Below, in pieces: positions 1 to 6,486 of a DNA stretch of 8,132 bases. The position numbers were made by a program, and so were the translations under genes. The notes beneath the pieces are model-generated. The model did no database searches. It was not told where the DNA came from and saw only the letters and a program-made list of their open reading frames with translations. This DNA comes from Sphingomonas sp. (GTDB lineage Bacteria; Pseudomonadota; Alphaproteobacteria; Sphingomonadales; Sphingomonadaceae): contig JAICXF010000068.1 in the NCBI GenBank assembly GCA_025981625.1, positions 1 through 8,132 on the forward strand, written 5' to 3'. Every line of letters starts with the position of its first letter. Position 1 is the first letter of the stretch.

Positions 1-19
1 ACGCGCATTCGGGGCGGCT

Positions 20-589
20 CTAGCCGCCGAGGTACGCCCTCACAATTTTTGTGGGTTCCGACGGCGGCTCACCCGGGGTGATCGCGTCGACGGCGTCCAT
101 TCCAGCGACGACCCGCCCGATCACGGTGTAATTATTGTCGAGCTCGGGATGTGGGGCGAACATGATGAAGAATTGGCTGTTCGCGGAATCCTTGCTGTCC
201 GCCCGGGCGGCGCCGAGCGTTCCGCGCAGGAAGGGAACCGCGGTGAATTCCGCCTTTAGGTCGGGGAGGCTCGACCCGCCCTCGCCGGTGCCCTTGGGGT
301 CGCCGCCCTGCGCCATGAACCCTGGAATCACCCGGTGGAAGGTGAGGCCGTTGTAGAAACCCTGGCGCACCAGCGTCTGAATCCGCTCGACATGGTGCGG
401 AGCGAGGTCGGGGCGAAGGACGACCTCGACCGTCCCGCCGGTCGAGAGATCGAGGAACAGATGGTTTGCCTTGTTCGCGACCACCTCGGGTGGCGCGATA
501 ACGCTCGGCGTTGGAGGCGGTGCGGGCGCCGGTTTCGCCGCTACCATTGTGAACGCCATCAACGGCAACGCGAACAGAACCTGCCTCAA
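20..589 (-). CDS. Secreted/periplasmic cyclophilin-type peptidyl-prolyl cis-trans isomerase
   Basis: Catalyses cis-trans isomerisation of X-Pro bonds, probably in the periplasm as a folding helper. Residues 1-18 look like a signal peptide (Arg2, a hydrophobic run, then A-A before Lys19), followed by a Pro/Ala-rich linker (19-38) and a cyclophilin domain (about 43-189). The cyclophilin core is clear: FHRVIPGFMAQGGD at 84-97 with catalytic-type Arg86, and SQFFIMF at 138-144. The position of the cyclosporin-contact Trp of human CypA appears to be Glu149, as in many bacterial members. The start is TTG at 589: it has a near-perfect SD (GGGAGG, 601-596) six bases away and gives a proper signal peptide. 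The nearby ATG at 594 is out of frame and stops after two codons. It is last in the trcR-xseB-ispA-coaD run, 48 bases after coaD. Its 189 residues suit a bacterial cyclophilin plus leader. The family call is secure; which paralogue (ppiA- or ppiB-like) is not. Confidence 0.93.
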   Translation of the reverse strand: MRQVLFALPLMAFTMVAAKPAPAPPPTPSVIAPPEVVANKANHLFLDLSTGGTVEVVLRPDLAPHHVERIQTLVRQGFYNGLTFHRVIPGFMAQGGDPKGTGEGGSSLPDLKAEFTAVPFLRGTLGAARADSKDSANSQFFIMFAPHPELDNNYTVIGRVVAGMDAVDAITPGEPPSEPTKIVRAYLGG

Positions 590-595
590 TTCATT

Positions 596-601
596 CCTCC
601 C
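596..601 (-). promoter_or_regulatory. Ribosome binding site that fixes the TTG start of the cyclophilin gene
   Basis: GGGAGG on the minus strand lies six bases before TTG (589) but only one base before the out-of-frame ATG at 594. The spacing therefore favours TTG. Immediately upstream is a 12-base perfect dyad, GCGTT-GG-AACGC (615-604), whose role is unknown. Confidence 0.7.
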
Positions 602-637
602 GAGCGTTCCAACGCCTGTGTAGAAACTCCGCTTTCC

Positions 638-1129
638 TTAGCGTGAACCACCGTTCAAGTGGCGTCGGACGTCGTCCGCGACGGCTGGCGTGACGAACTT
701 GTCGATCGACCCCCCGAACCGGGCGATCTCCTTCACCAGCTTGGACGCGATCGGCTGAAGCGAGACGTCCGCCATCAGGAAGATGGTCTCGATATTGTCG
801 TTCAGCTGCTGGTTCATCCCAGCCATCTGGAACTCATATTCGAAGTCGGCGACCGCACGCAGTCCGCGGAGAATGGCGGTCGCGCCCTGCTGTTCGGCGA
901 AATCCATCAATAGCGAGCCGAATTCGACGACCTCGATCTTGCCGGGACTGTCAGCGACCTCGCGGCGGACCATCGCCAAGCGTTCCTCGACGCTGAACAT
1001 CGGCTCCTTCGACGGGTTCGTCGTGACCCCGATCACCAGCTTGTCGACGAGGTGCGCCCCGCGGCGAATGATATCGAGGTGCCCGAGCGTGATCGGGTCG
1101 AACGTGCCAGGATAGACTGCGACCTTCAT
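638..1129 (-). CDS. coaD: Phosphopantetheine adenylyltransferase
   Basis: Transfers AMP from ATP to 4'-phosphopantetheine, giving dephospho-CoA and pyrophosphate, the penultimate step of coenzyme A synthesis in the cytoplasm. The sequence carries the nucleotidyltransferase signature: YPGTFDP at 6-12, the T-x-G-H motif at 14-17 (Thr14, His17), RGLRAVADFEYE at 88-99, and the C-terminal ATP-binding segment PIASKLVKE at 126-134, which corresponds to the ISSSLVKE region of E. coli CoaD. Its 163 residues match the usual length of about 160. The start is ATG at 1129, 10 bases after the ispA stop, so the two are very probably co-transcribed. It ends at TAA, followed by the cyclophilin gene. Nothing is missing or odd. 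The assignment is secure. Confidence 0.98.
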   Translation of the reverse strand: MKVAVYPGTFDPITLGHLDIIRRGAHLVDKLVIGVTTNPSKEPMFSVEERLAMVRREVADSPGKIEVVEFGSLLMDFAEQQGATAILRGLRAVADFEYEFQMAGMNQQLNDNIETIFLMADVSLQPIASKLVKEIARFGGSIDKFVTPAVADDVRRHLNGGSR

Positions 1130-1139
1130 GCGCCCCCCA

Positions 1140-2054
1140 TCAATGGTCTCTCTCTATGGCAAATCTCGCGATCGCGCGCAGCAAATCCGCTTCCGCGCCG
1201 TGGCCGGGCAGGTGCTCGATTGCCTGGTTGACCAAGAAACCGGCCTGCTGGCGCGCCCGCTCCTCTCCGAGGAGCGATACGAAGGTGGCCTTGCCCTTGT
1301 CGGCATCTCGCCCCGTCGGCTTGCCCGCCGCCGCCTCATCACCGCTGTGATCGATGAGGTCGTCGGCGATCTGGAACGCCAGGCCGATGTTGCGCGCGTA
1401 GCCGCGATAGGGCGTTCGGGCCTCGGCCGGCAGCTTCGTCATGATGCACGCCGCTTCAACCGCATATTCGATCAGCGCGCCGGTCTTGAGCTGCTGCAGC
1501 CGGGTGATTGCCGGAAGGTCGAGCCGCTGCCCCTCGGCGGCGAGGTCCATCATCTGCCCGCCCGCCATTCCTGCAGGCCCCGCCGCGCGCGCGAGCTCGA
1601 GCCCGAGGTCTGAGCGTACCCAGGGATCCTCATGCGTCGCCGGGTCGGCAAGGATTTCGAACGCCAACGCATGAAGACTGTCCCCCGCAAGGACTGCGGT
1701 CGCTTCACCGAAGGCCCGGTGGACGGTCGCCTTGCCGCGCCTCAAATCCGCGTCGTCCATGCACGGTAAATCGTCGTGGATGAGCGAGTAGACATGAACT
1801 GCCTCGATCGCGCAGCCTGCTCTCAGCGCGCGCATCCGGTCAATCGCGAACAACCGCGAGGCCGCGACGGTGAGCAGCGGGCGAAGCCTCTTGCCGCCGC
1901 CGATCGCTGCGTGACGCATCGCGTCGTAGAGCTTGTCTCGACTGTCGCCGGTAGGGCTGAGTAACTGGCCAAAAAAGGCATCCACGTCGGTGCGGACGCG
2001 AGCGCTCTCCGCGCTCAGCTCCTGGGCGAGCCGATCGACCGTCTCAACCGGCAT
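1140..2054 (-). CDS. ispA: Polyprenyl synthetase: farnesyl (geranyl) diphosphate synthase
   Basis: Condenses isopentenyl diphosphate with DMAPP/GPP to make farnesyl diphosphate, the precursor of undecaprenyl carrier lipid, ubiquinone side chain and carotenoids. Visible motifs: GGGKRLRP at 52-59 (IPP-binding Lys/Arg); the first aspartate-rich motif at 94-101, DDLPCMDD, in the bacterial form with two extra residues; LRRGKATVH at 104-112; and the second aspartate-rich motif DDLID at 231-235. Tyr89 lies five residues before the first motif, as in E. coli IspA, which favours the C15 product, although chain length cannot be proved from sequence. Length (304) is typical. The ATG at 2054 overlaps the end of xseB by 11 bases (2044-2054), implying translational coupling. 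In many bacteria dxs is next to ispA; here coaD follows instead. Confidence 0.95.
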   Translation of the reverse strand: MPVETVDRLAQELSAESARVRTDVDAFFGQLLSPTGDSRDKLYDAMRHAAIGGGKRLRPLLTVAASRLFAIDRMRALRAGCAIEAVHVYSLIHDDLPCMDDADLRRGKATVHRAFGEATAVLAGDSLHALAFEILADPATHEDPWVRSDLGLELARAAGPAGMAGGQMMDLAAEGQRLDLPAITRLQQLKTGALIEYAVEAACIMTKLPAEARTPYRGYARNIGLAFQIADDLIDHSGDEAAAGKPTGRDADKGKATFVSLLGEERARQQAGFLVNQAIEHLPGHGAEADLLRAIARFAIERDH

Positions 2055-2292
2055 CGAAGGGCTTCAGGCCCGCCGGCTTGCCGTCGCTCCCGAAGGCGAT
2101 CTGCTCGATCCGCGCCTGCGCGTCCTTGAGCCGCGCCTCGCAATGCCGCTTCAGCCGGTCGCCCTCTTGGTACAGTTCGATCGACCGATCGAGGGGCGCT
2201 TCGCCCTTTTCGAGCGTGCGCACAATTTCCTCGAGCCGCGCCAGCGCCGCCTCGAAACTGAGCTGGCTAACGTCGGTTTCGGCAGTGGCCAT
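2044..2292 (-). CDS. xseB: Exodeoxyribonuclease VII small subunit
   Basis: Small subunit of exonuclease VII, which with XseA degrades single-stranded DNA in both directions; several XseB copies wrap the helical arm of XseA. The 82-residue protein has the family layout: LSFEAALARLEEIV at 11-24, LEKGEAPLDRSIELYQEGDRL at 27-47, then a charged amphipathic helix (48-66) and a short glycine/proline tail. This is a normal length for the family (about 70-85). Start is ATG at 2292, with no clear SD, 44 bases after the trcR stop. Its end overlaps ispA by 11 bases, the common xseB-ispA pairing of proteobacteria. No xseA is in the window. Confidence 0.96.
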   Translation of the reverse strand: MATAETDVSQLSFEAALARLEEIVRTLEKGEAPLDRSIELYQEGDRLKRHCEARLKDAQARIEQIAFGSDGKPAGLKPFDAG

Positions 2293-2336
2293 GGCCAGAC
2301 TTGTGGTCCCCGCTGCAGTTCAAATCAAGCGAGCGG

Positions 2337-3041
2337 CTATTCGACGGGCGTGTTCTTGAAGGGGTCGCGAATGCCCGGGACGATCTCATCGCGCAATGCT
2401 TCATCGCTCGCTCCCGTCAGCGCCGCCTCCGCCTCGCGCGCATGTCGCTCGCGCTCGTGGCGAAGCTCTTCGATCAGTGCGTCGCGATCGCTATCGAAGC
2501 GGGTGTCGGTGCGCGCCTCGAGGCCCGCCGCCTTGGCCGCCTTGGCAACCGCCGCGTCCAGCTCGCGCTGTGTGGTCAGGCCCAGCGTCACGGGGTCCTT
2601 GGGCGTGATGTTCGCCATGTTCCAGTGGCTCCGCTCGCGGATTGCCGCGATGGTCGTCCGGGTGGTGCCGATCAGCTTGCCGATCTGTCCGTCGCTGACT
2701 TCGGGATGGTTCTTGATGATCCAATAAATGCCGTCCGGCTTGTCCTGGCGCTTGGAGACGGGCGTATAGCGCGGCCCCTTGGTCCGCCGCACCGCTTCCG
2801 GTGCCTTCCACATCTGGAGGTGGTAGTCGGGGTCGGCCTGACCTTTCTCGATTTCCTCGTGGGTCAGCTCGCCCGCGCGGATGGGGTCGCGACCCGTAAG
2901 CTTGGTCGCCGCGGTGTCGTCGGCAATCGCCTGCACCTCGAGGATGTGAAGCCCGCAAAATTCGGCAATCTGCTCGAACGTCAGCGAGCTATTGTCGACC
3001 AGCCAGGCGGCGGTCGCATGGGGCATCAGAGGCTGCGCCAC
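2337..3041 (-). CDS. trcR: TrcR-type cell-cycle transcriptional regulator (DUF1013)
   Basis: Member of the alphaproteobacterial DUF1013/TrcR family, annotated as a cell-cycle transcriptional regulator. The 234-residue protein has two helix-turn-helix-like segments: 12-42 (centred on LTFEQIAEFCGL) and about 103-137 (DGIYWIIKNHPEVSDGQIGKLIGTTRTTI). Between them is a conserved-looking acidic and aromatic stretch around PDYHLQMWKAPEAVRR (71-86). The C-terminus is highly charged and probably helical or coiled-coil (183-208). Start is GTG at 3041, supported by SD GGGAGA (3053-3048) six bases upstream; the internal ATG at 3026 has no comparable SD. It heads the xseB-ispA-coaD-cyclophilin run. Its leader contains a strong hairpin and an SD-overlapping dyad, so post-initiation control is possible. 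The family assignment is firm; the biological targets are not evident from sequence. Confidence 0.9.
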   Translation of the reverse strand: MAQPLMPHATAAWLVDNSSLTFEQIAEFCGLHILEVQAIADDTAATKLTGRDPIRAGELTHEEIEKGQADPDYHLQMWKAPEAVRRTKGPRYTPVSKRQDKPDGIYWIIKNHPEVSDGQIGKLIGTTRTTIAAIRERSHWNMANITPKDPVTLGLTTQRELDAAVAKAAKAAGLEARTDTRFDSDRDALIEELRHERERHAREAEAALTGASDEALRDEIVPGIRDPFKNTPVE

Positions 3042-3045
3042 TGGG

Positions 3046-3059
3046 TTTCTCCCGAGAAA
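3046..3059 (-). promoter_or_regulatory. Dyad over the trcR ribosome binding site
   Basis: TTTCTC and GAGAAA are exact inverted repeats separated by two bases. On the minus strand the SD GGGAGA (3053-3048) falls in the loop and right arm of this dyad. It could act as a small RNA hairpin that limits ribosome access (UUUCU/AGAAA stem with a 4-base loop) or as a DNA operator. The symmetry is directly visible; the function is inference. Confidence 0.4.
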
Positions 3060-3066
3060 TTCAGAG

Positions 3067-3102
3067 TTTCAAACAAATAGGGCCGCCCCTCTCGGAGCGG
3101 CC
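3067..3102 (-). terminator. Intrinsic terminator or attenuator-like hairpin between the GST gene and trcR
   Basis: Read on the minus strand, GGCCGCTCC and GGGGCGGCC form a continuous 9-bp stem (one G-U wobble) closed by a GAGA tetraloop of the GNRA class (3102-3081). It is followed by the T-rich run CTATTTGTTT. On the plus strand the matching position is a C-A mismatch and no T-run follows, so the element is oriented minus. It lies 57 bases after the GST stop and 40 bases before the trcR start, so it may end GST transcripts or, given the promoter candidate just upstream, regulate trcR. Confidence 0.72.
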
Positions 3103-3113
3103 AGCGTGGGCGC

Positions 3114-3142
3114 GATGTAGCTAGTGCCGCCCGACGGAGCAA
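3114..3142 (-). promoter_or_regulatory. Candidate housekeeping promoter for trcR
   Basis: The minus strand contains TTGCTCC (3142-3136), 14 bases, then GCTACATC (3121-3114). The -10 element is an exact match to the GCTANAWC consensus described for the alphaproteobacterial (Caulobacter) housekeeping sigma factor, and the spacing is within its normal range. The -35 keeps only the TTG core. The predicted +1 is near 3107, giving a leader of about 66 bases that begins with the hairpin at 3102-3081. Confidence 0.5.
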
Positions 3143-3158
3143 GCGCTACCGGCTCGAT

Positions 3159-3779
3159 TCACGCATCCATCGCGACATAGCGCGGCTGGCCCTTTGTCCG
3201 CTCGATCCAGCGAACCACGTTCGGATAGCGCCGAAGGTCGAAGTCGGCGTCCCCGGCGACATGGGTGTAGGCGAACAGGCAGATGTCGGCCAGCGTCATC
3301 GAGTCGCCGACGAACCAGTCGCGGCCATCGAGATGCTCGTCCATGAGCTTCAGCGCCGCGTTCCCAGCCTGCCGCTTGCCCGGCATCTGCAGCCGCTGCA
3401 GGTCGTTGAGGTTTTCCGGCTTCAAAAAGCGCATCCAGAAGCGCAGCGTCGCGATGTTCGGTTCGTGACTATACTGCTCCCAGAACATCCAGCGCAGCAT
3501 GTCGGCATGGTTGAACGGATCGGTCGGGATCAGCCCGGAGCCCTCGGCGATAAAGTAGCAGGCGGCGTTGCTCTCCGGAATGAACCGGCTGCCGACCTGG
3601 AGCACCGGGATTCGCCCGTTCGAGTTCACGCGGTCGAGAAACACGGGCCGGCGCGTCTCGCCCTTCAGGATGTCATATTCGCGGCGGTCGAGCGGCGTGC
3701 CGACAATAGCCGCGGTCAGCCGCACCTTGTAGCAGTTCCCCGACGCTGAATATTCGTGAAGCAGGAACTTGTCGGTCAT
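3159..3779 (-). CDS. Glutathione S-transferase family protein
   Basis: Predicted cytoplasmic GST with an N-terminal thioredoxin-like domain (about 4-82) and an all-helical C-terminal domain (about 88-202). Recognisable features: the catalytic loop SASGNCYKVRL at 11-21, with Ser/Asn/Cys candidates for activating the glutathione thiol; the cis-proline in RIPVL (Pro58); the gamma-glutamyl-binding Glu69-Ser70 in PESNAACYFIAEG; and the C-domain helix cap SMTLADICLFAY (160-171, Asp165). Its 206 residues are normal for the superfamily. Start is ATG at 3779 with a strong SD, GGAGGG (3791-3786), six bases upstream. It is separated from trcR by a terminator-like hairpin and from the upstream membrane-protein gene by 116 bases, so it is probably its own unit, although no good promoter was found in those 116 bases. 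The family is certain; substrate and GST class are not determinable. Confidence 0.93.
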   Translation of the reverse strand: MTDKFLLHEYSASGNCYKVRLTAAIVGTPLDRREYDILKGETRRPVFLDRVNSNGRIPVLQVGSRFIPESNAACYFIAEGSGLIPTDPFNHADMLRWMFWEQYSHEPNIATLRFWMRFLKPENLNDLQRLQMPGKRQAGNAALKLMDEHLDGRDWFVGDSMTLADICLFAYTHVAGDADFDLRRYPNVVRWIERTKGQPRYVAMDA

Positions 3780-3895
3780 TCAGAACCCTCCGCCGCGTCA
3801 CCACGCCTGTTCTATTTGCAGCGCCTTACCAAAAACTCACCGCGACGGGCACATTGACGCAATATGTTCCTGCTCCGCCTTCTTCGAAGCAACTG
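3780..3895. other. Intergenic spacer upstream of the GST gene
   Basis: This 116-base gap holds the GST SD (3786-3791). It has no convincing terminator for the membrane-protein gene and no convincing promoter. The best promoter guess is a CATATT -10 on the minus strand, without an acceptable -35 at the right distance. Confidence 0.5.
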
Positions 3896-5335
3896 TCACC
3901 TCCGCCGGTAGAAGCCGGCCACCCAGCCGCTCTCGCAATATCGGGGATCCTTTGACTGCCCGCGGACCTGACTCGGCAGCGAGCAAGCTTGGGTCTGGTC
4001 CGAAAGATCGGCCGTAAAAGGTCTGGGCCACACGGCAAGCGGATGATGGTGGTCCTTCCGCCAGGCGCGCACCTCCGCCCGCCACGATGGGCCGTTTGAC
4101 AGACCAATCAAGGTCTTTGAAAAGTAGAACGAACCGCTGAGCAGCATCAAGGCGGACAGTGACACATAGAACGGGCGCCCACGAATCCCCGGTCGCATGG
4201 CCAAGGCCAGGACTGCCAGACCAAGGAGGACGAGCGGAAGGAAATTGTAGCGCTCGCCGGAAACAACGCCGATCAGATCGGAATCATTGACTCGTACCAT
4301 CCCAAATCCGAGCGATGCCGCGCCGATCGCGAGGCTCGAAAGCACCAACCAAACAGCGGAATCTCGTCGCCGTGAGGCAATCACGATAAGCCCGCCAAAG
4401 AGAAGCACGGCTGCGACGGCAAACCACAACCAGAGCATTCCTCCGGCCTTTTGCGAGCCGTCGATTACGCCTGCAACGATGTTCGCGAAGTCCGGTCCGA
4501 AGAACCGCAGTGCGATCATTCTTACGAACATCGCGGCTGCCACCATCGCTGGCCCAACCACATGCCCCCGCATCGGACTTTGTCCGAAGAAAAGAAGCAA
4601 CTGAAGGGCTGTTCCGGCCCCCAGCGCCGCAACCTGCATCAGACGCTTGTTGTCGCGATCCACAAGGCAGCGCAGGGCGAACAGGGGTAGGATCACAATC
4701 ACGCCCGGTCCGCAAAGCGGACCGAGGAACAGCAGTAGATTATAACCGATTCTTGCGGCTCGCGTGGCAGGTAGTTCAAAGGCCAGGATCAATGCAGCGC
4801 ATAAGGCCAGTTGAAACTGGATGTGGAGGACATTGAAAAAAACCTCCTCCGTCGCAGGGGAGCCGGCGATCAGGAGGAGCGCCACTACGACGGCAGACGG
4901 CCGCGTAAGCCATTGTTCGCGGCTGGTCAGGATCAGCACGGCAGGCAAAAGTTGCGCGGCCAGCCCGAGGCTCATGGTGAGGTACGGCGCGTATTCGAGA
5001 GGAAGGATGCCGTTTCGTTCGAGCTGGACGACCATGACGGCCGCGGCATCGGCTGCGAAGTTCCAATAGCCGGCGAACGGTCGAAACAGCGCTGTCATCC
5101 AGGGATAGTGCCAGGCATAAGCGAGGAAGACTGTCGCCTCCTCGTCCTGGAATCTCCCTTCCGCCCATGGGTGAGGAAGCTTGGCGATCATGATCAGCGC
5201 AAATGCGACGAGAAGCGCCAGTCGCTGTGGACAGCTGAAAGCTACGGAAGCGCCACCGGATATCTCGTCTAGTGACTTGGCGATCGGAGACGGCTTGAGC
5301 ACTACGTTCATTGCGGCAGGAAAGCGGACGAACAT
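3896..5335 (-). CDS. Multi-pass membrane protein, GT-C glycosyltransferase-like, unknown specificity
   Basis: I recognise the general architecture but not a named gene. The 479 residues contain about eleven hydrophobic segments (roughly 37-52, 117-137, 147-160, 170-188, 198-222, 233-250, 260-277, 300-320, 327-346, 363-381, 389-407). The first extracytoplasmic loop carries an acidic motif, RFQDEEATVF (61-70), where GT-C enzymes place catalytic or metal-binding acids. Further motifs are TEEVFFNVLHIQFQL (162-176), ERYNFLPLVLL (361-371) and a polar C-terminal segment with RAEVRAWRKDHHHPLAVWP (419-437). These resemble uncharacterised bacterial membrane proteins suspected of using polyprenyl-phosphate sugars; that link is inference. 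Start ATG 5335 was chosen as the first in frame; ATG 5311 is an alternative, and neither has an SD. Two 60-base samples of this gene are about 55-62% GC, against 72% in a sample of the quinone oxidoreductase gene, hinting at later acquisition. Confidence 0.75.
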   Translation of the reverse strand: MFVRFPAAMNVVLKPSPIAKSLDEISGGASVAFSCPQRLALLVAFALIMIAKLPHPWAEGRFQDEEATVFLAYAWHYPWMTALFRPFAGYWNFAADAAAVMVVQLERNGILPLEYAPYLTMSLGLAAQLLPAVLILTSREQWLTRPSAVVVALLLIAGSPATEEVFFNVLHIQFQLALCAALILAFELPATRAARIGYNLLLFLGPLCGPGVIVILPLFALRCLVDRDNKRLMQVAALGAGTALQLLLFFGQSPMRGHVVGPAMVAAAMFVRMIALRFFGPDFANIVAGVIDGSQKAGGMLWLWFAVAAVLLFGGLIVIASRRRDSAVWLVLSSLAIGAASLGFGMVRVNDSDLIGVVSGERYNFLPLVLLGLAVLALAMRPGIRGRPFYVSLSALMLLSGSFYFSKTLIGLSNGPSWRAEVRAWRKDHHHPLAVWPRPFTADLSDQTQACSLPSQVRGQSKDPRYCESGWVAGFYRRR

Positions 5336-5380
5336 GGCAACATAGCTGAAGTCTTCCCCGGGACACCGCCATCTCAGCGC

Positions 5381-5408
5381 ACCATACAGCCGCCGCGGCG
5401 TCTCTCAA
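5381..5408 (-). promoter_or_regulatory. Candidate promoter of the membrane-protein gene
   Basis: On the minus strand TTGAGA (5408-5403, 5/6 to TTGACA) is followed after 16 bases by TATGGT (5386-5381, 4/6 to TATAAT). The predicted start is near 5374, giving a leader of about 40 bases. The spacer contains a perfect 10-base palindrome, CGCCGCGGCG (5391-5400), which could be an operator or chance in GC-rich DNA. Confidence 0.4.
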
Positions 5409-5436
5409 CTACCGCTCACTGACTACCGAAAGCTTA

Positions 5437-5454
5437 CCTCGCCTTCGAGCAAGG
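5437..5454 (-). terminator. Weak hairpin after the quinone oxidoreductase gene
   Basis: On the minus strand CCTTGC and GCGAGG can pair (6 bp, one G-U) around a 6-base loop, starting 7 bases after the stop codon. Only a short TTT follows, so this is at best a weak terminator. Confidence 0.25.
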
Positions 5455-5461
5455 GCTAAGG

Positions 5462-6451
5462 CTACCGAACCTCCAGCACGATCTTCCCAATGTGCTCACC
5501 TTGCTCCATCCGCTCGTGCGCCAACGCGGCATCCTGCAGCGGAAACACGCTATCCACCACCGGCTTCAGCCGTCCGCCTTCGACATAGGGCCACACCGTC
5601 CGGGCGATTTCGTCGGCCACCATTGTCTTGAACTCAATCGAGCGCGGGCGGAGCGTTGATCCGGTCAGGGTGAGCCGCCGGCGCATGATGTCGAAGATCT
5701 GGATCTCGGCGGTCGGGCCGCGCTGGACGGCGATCGACACGTGCCGGCCTTCCTCGGCGAGGCACGACAGGTTGCGCGGCAGATAGTCACCGCCGATCAT
5801 GTCGACGACGACGTTGACACCGCGTCGCTCCGTCAACCGGTGCACTTCCTCGACGAAATCCTCAGTCTTGTAGTTGATCGCCGCGGCCGCTCCGAACTCG
5901 GTGGCGCGGGCACATTTCTCGTCCGTCCCGCACGTAACGATGAGCTTGAGACCGAACAGTGCGCCGAGCGCGATCGCCATCGTCCCGATCCCGCTGGTGC
6001 CGCCGTGGACCAGCACCCAGTCGCCATCCGCCGCGAACCCCCGCTCGAACAGGTTGATCCAGACGGTGAACAGGGTCTCGGGCATCGCCGCTGCATCGAC
6101 CGGCGACAGCGCGCGCGGGACCGGCAGGCAGGTGCCCGCCGGCGCAACGCAATATTCCGCGTAGCCGCCTCCGGCGACCAGCGCGCAGACCTTCTGCCCC
6201 AAGAGCTGGCCGGCGCGCTCGCCCGCGGCCACCACCTCTCCCGCGACTTCGAGCCCGAGAATGTCGGGAGCGCCCGGCGGCGGCGGGTACATGCCCTTGC
6301 GCTGGAGGATGTCGGGGCGGTTCACCCCGGCAGCCGCGACCTTGATCAGGACTTCGCCCGCGCGCGGCTGCGGCACAGGGCGCTCAACGATGGCCAGGCC
6401 GCCGCTGCCGTCGGCGACCACCGCCTGCATCGTCTCGGGTAAGCTCGCCAC
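5462..6451 (-). CDS. NAD(P)H:quinone oxidoreductase, PIG3 / zeta-crystallin-like medium-chain family
   Basis: Predicted cytoplasmic zinc-free medium-chain reductase that transfers electrons from NADPH to quinones. The N-terminal GroES-like domain (about 8-130) contains the family signature VNRPDILQRKGMYPPPPG (43-60) and the LGLEVAGEV segment (65-73). The Rossmann domain carries the nucleotide-binding loop VHGGTSGIG (148-156) and the segment GVNVVVDMIGG (211-221). The Cys cluster of zinc alcohol dehydrogenases is absent. At 329 residues it has the family length. The start is uncertain: GTG at 6451 is given here because a promoter candidate would place +1 on it, but ATG at 6430 (protein beginning MQAVVADG) fits the domain start equally well and no good SD distinguishes them. 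It is divergent from the DUF1192-clpA direction, 45 bases away. The family is secure; the physiological quinone or enone substrate is unknown. Confidence 0.93.
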   Translation of the reverse strand: MASLPETMQAVVADGSGGLAIVERPVPQPRAGEVLIKVAAAGVNRPDILQRKGMYPPPPGAPDILGLEVAGEVVAAGERAGQLLGQKVCALVAGGGYAEYCVAPAGTCLPVPRALSPVDAAAMPETLFTVWINLFERGFAADGDWVLVHGGTSGIGTMAIALGALFGLKLIVTCGTDEKCARATEFGAAAAINYKTEDFVEEVHRLTERRGVNVVVDMIGGDYLPRNLSCLAEEGRHVSIAVQRGPTAEIQIFDIMRRRLTLTGSTLRPRSIEFKTMVADEIARTVWPYVEGGRLKPVVDSVFPLQDAALAHERMEQGEHIGKIVLEVR

Positions 6452-6457
6452 GCGCGG

Positions 6458-6486
6458 CTTATTGACAGGGCAGCCCTACGGGTCAA
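6458..6486 (-). promoter_or_regulatory. Candidate divergent promoter for the quinone oxidoreductase gene
   Basis: The minus strand has TTGACC (6486-6481), 17 bases, then AATAAG (6463-6458, 4/6 to TATAAT). Seven bases further lies the G of the GTG start at 6451, so the transcript would be leaderless. The -10 overlaps the -35 of the opposite promoter. Confidence 0.45.

Noticed and set aside
13..28. Inverted repeat GGCGGCT-CT-AGCCGCC over the cyclophilin stop codon
   Set aside because: It could be a hairpin at the gene end, but no T-run follows on the minus strand and the next gene lies outside the window. It may simply reflect Gly-Gly-stop codons.
2301..3080. 259-codon open frame on the plus strand opposite trcR, and similar plus-strand frames opposite ispA, coaD, GST and the quinone oxidoreductase gene
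   Set aside because: All are shadows of minus-strand genes with recognised families. None has a recognisable domain.
4776..5408. 210-codon minus-strand frame overlapping the membrane-protein gene
   Set aside because: It is another frame of the same strand. Its translation is rich in Arg/Cys with no hydrophobic segments or known motif, whereas the 479-codon frame shows clear membrane segments.
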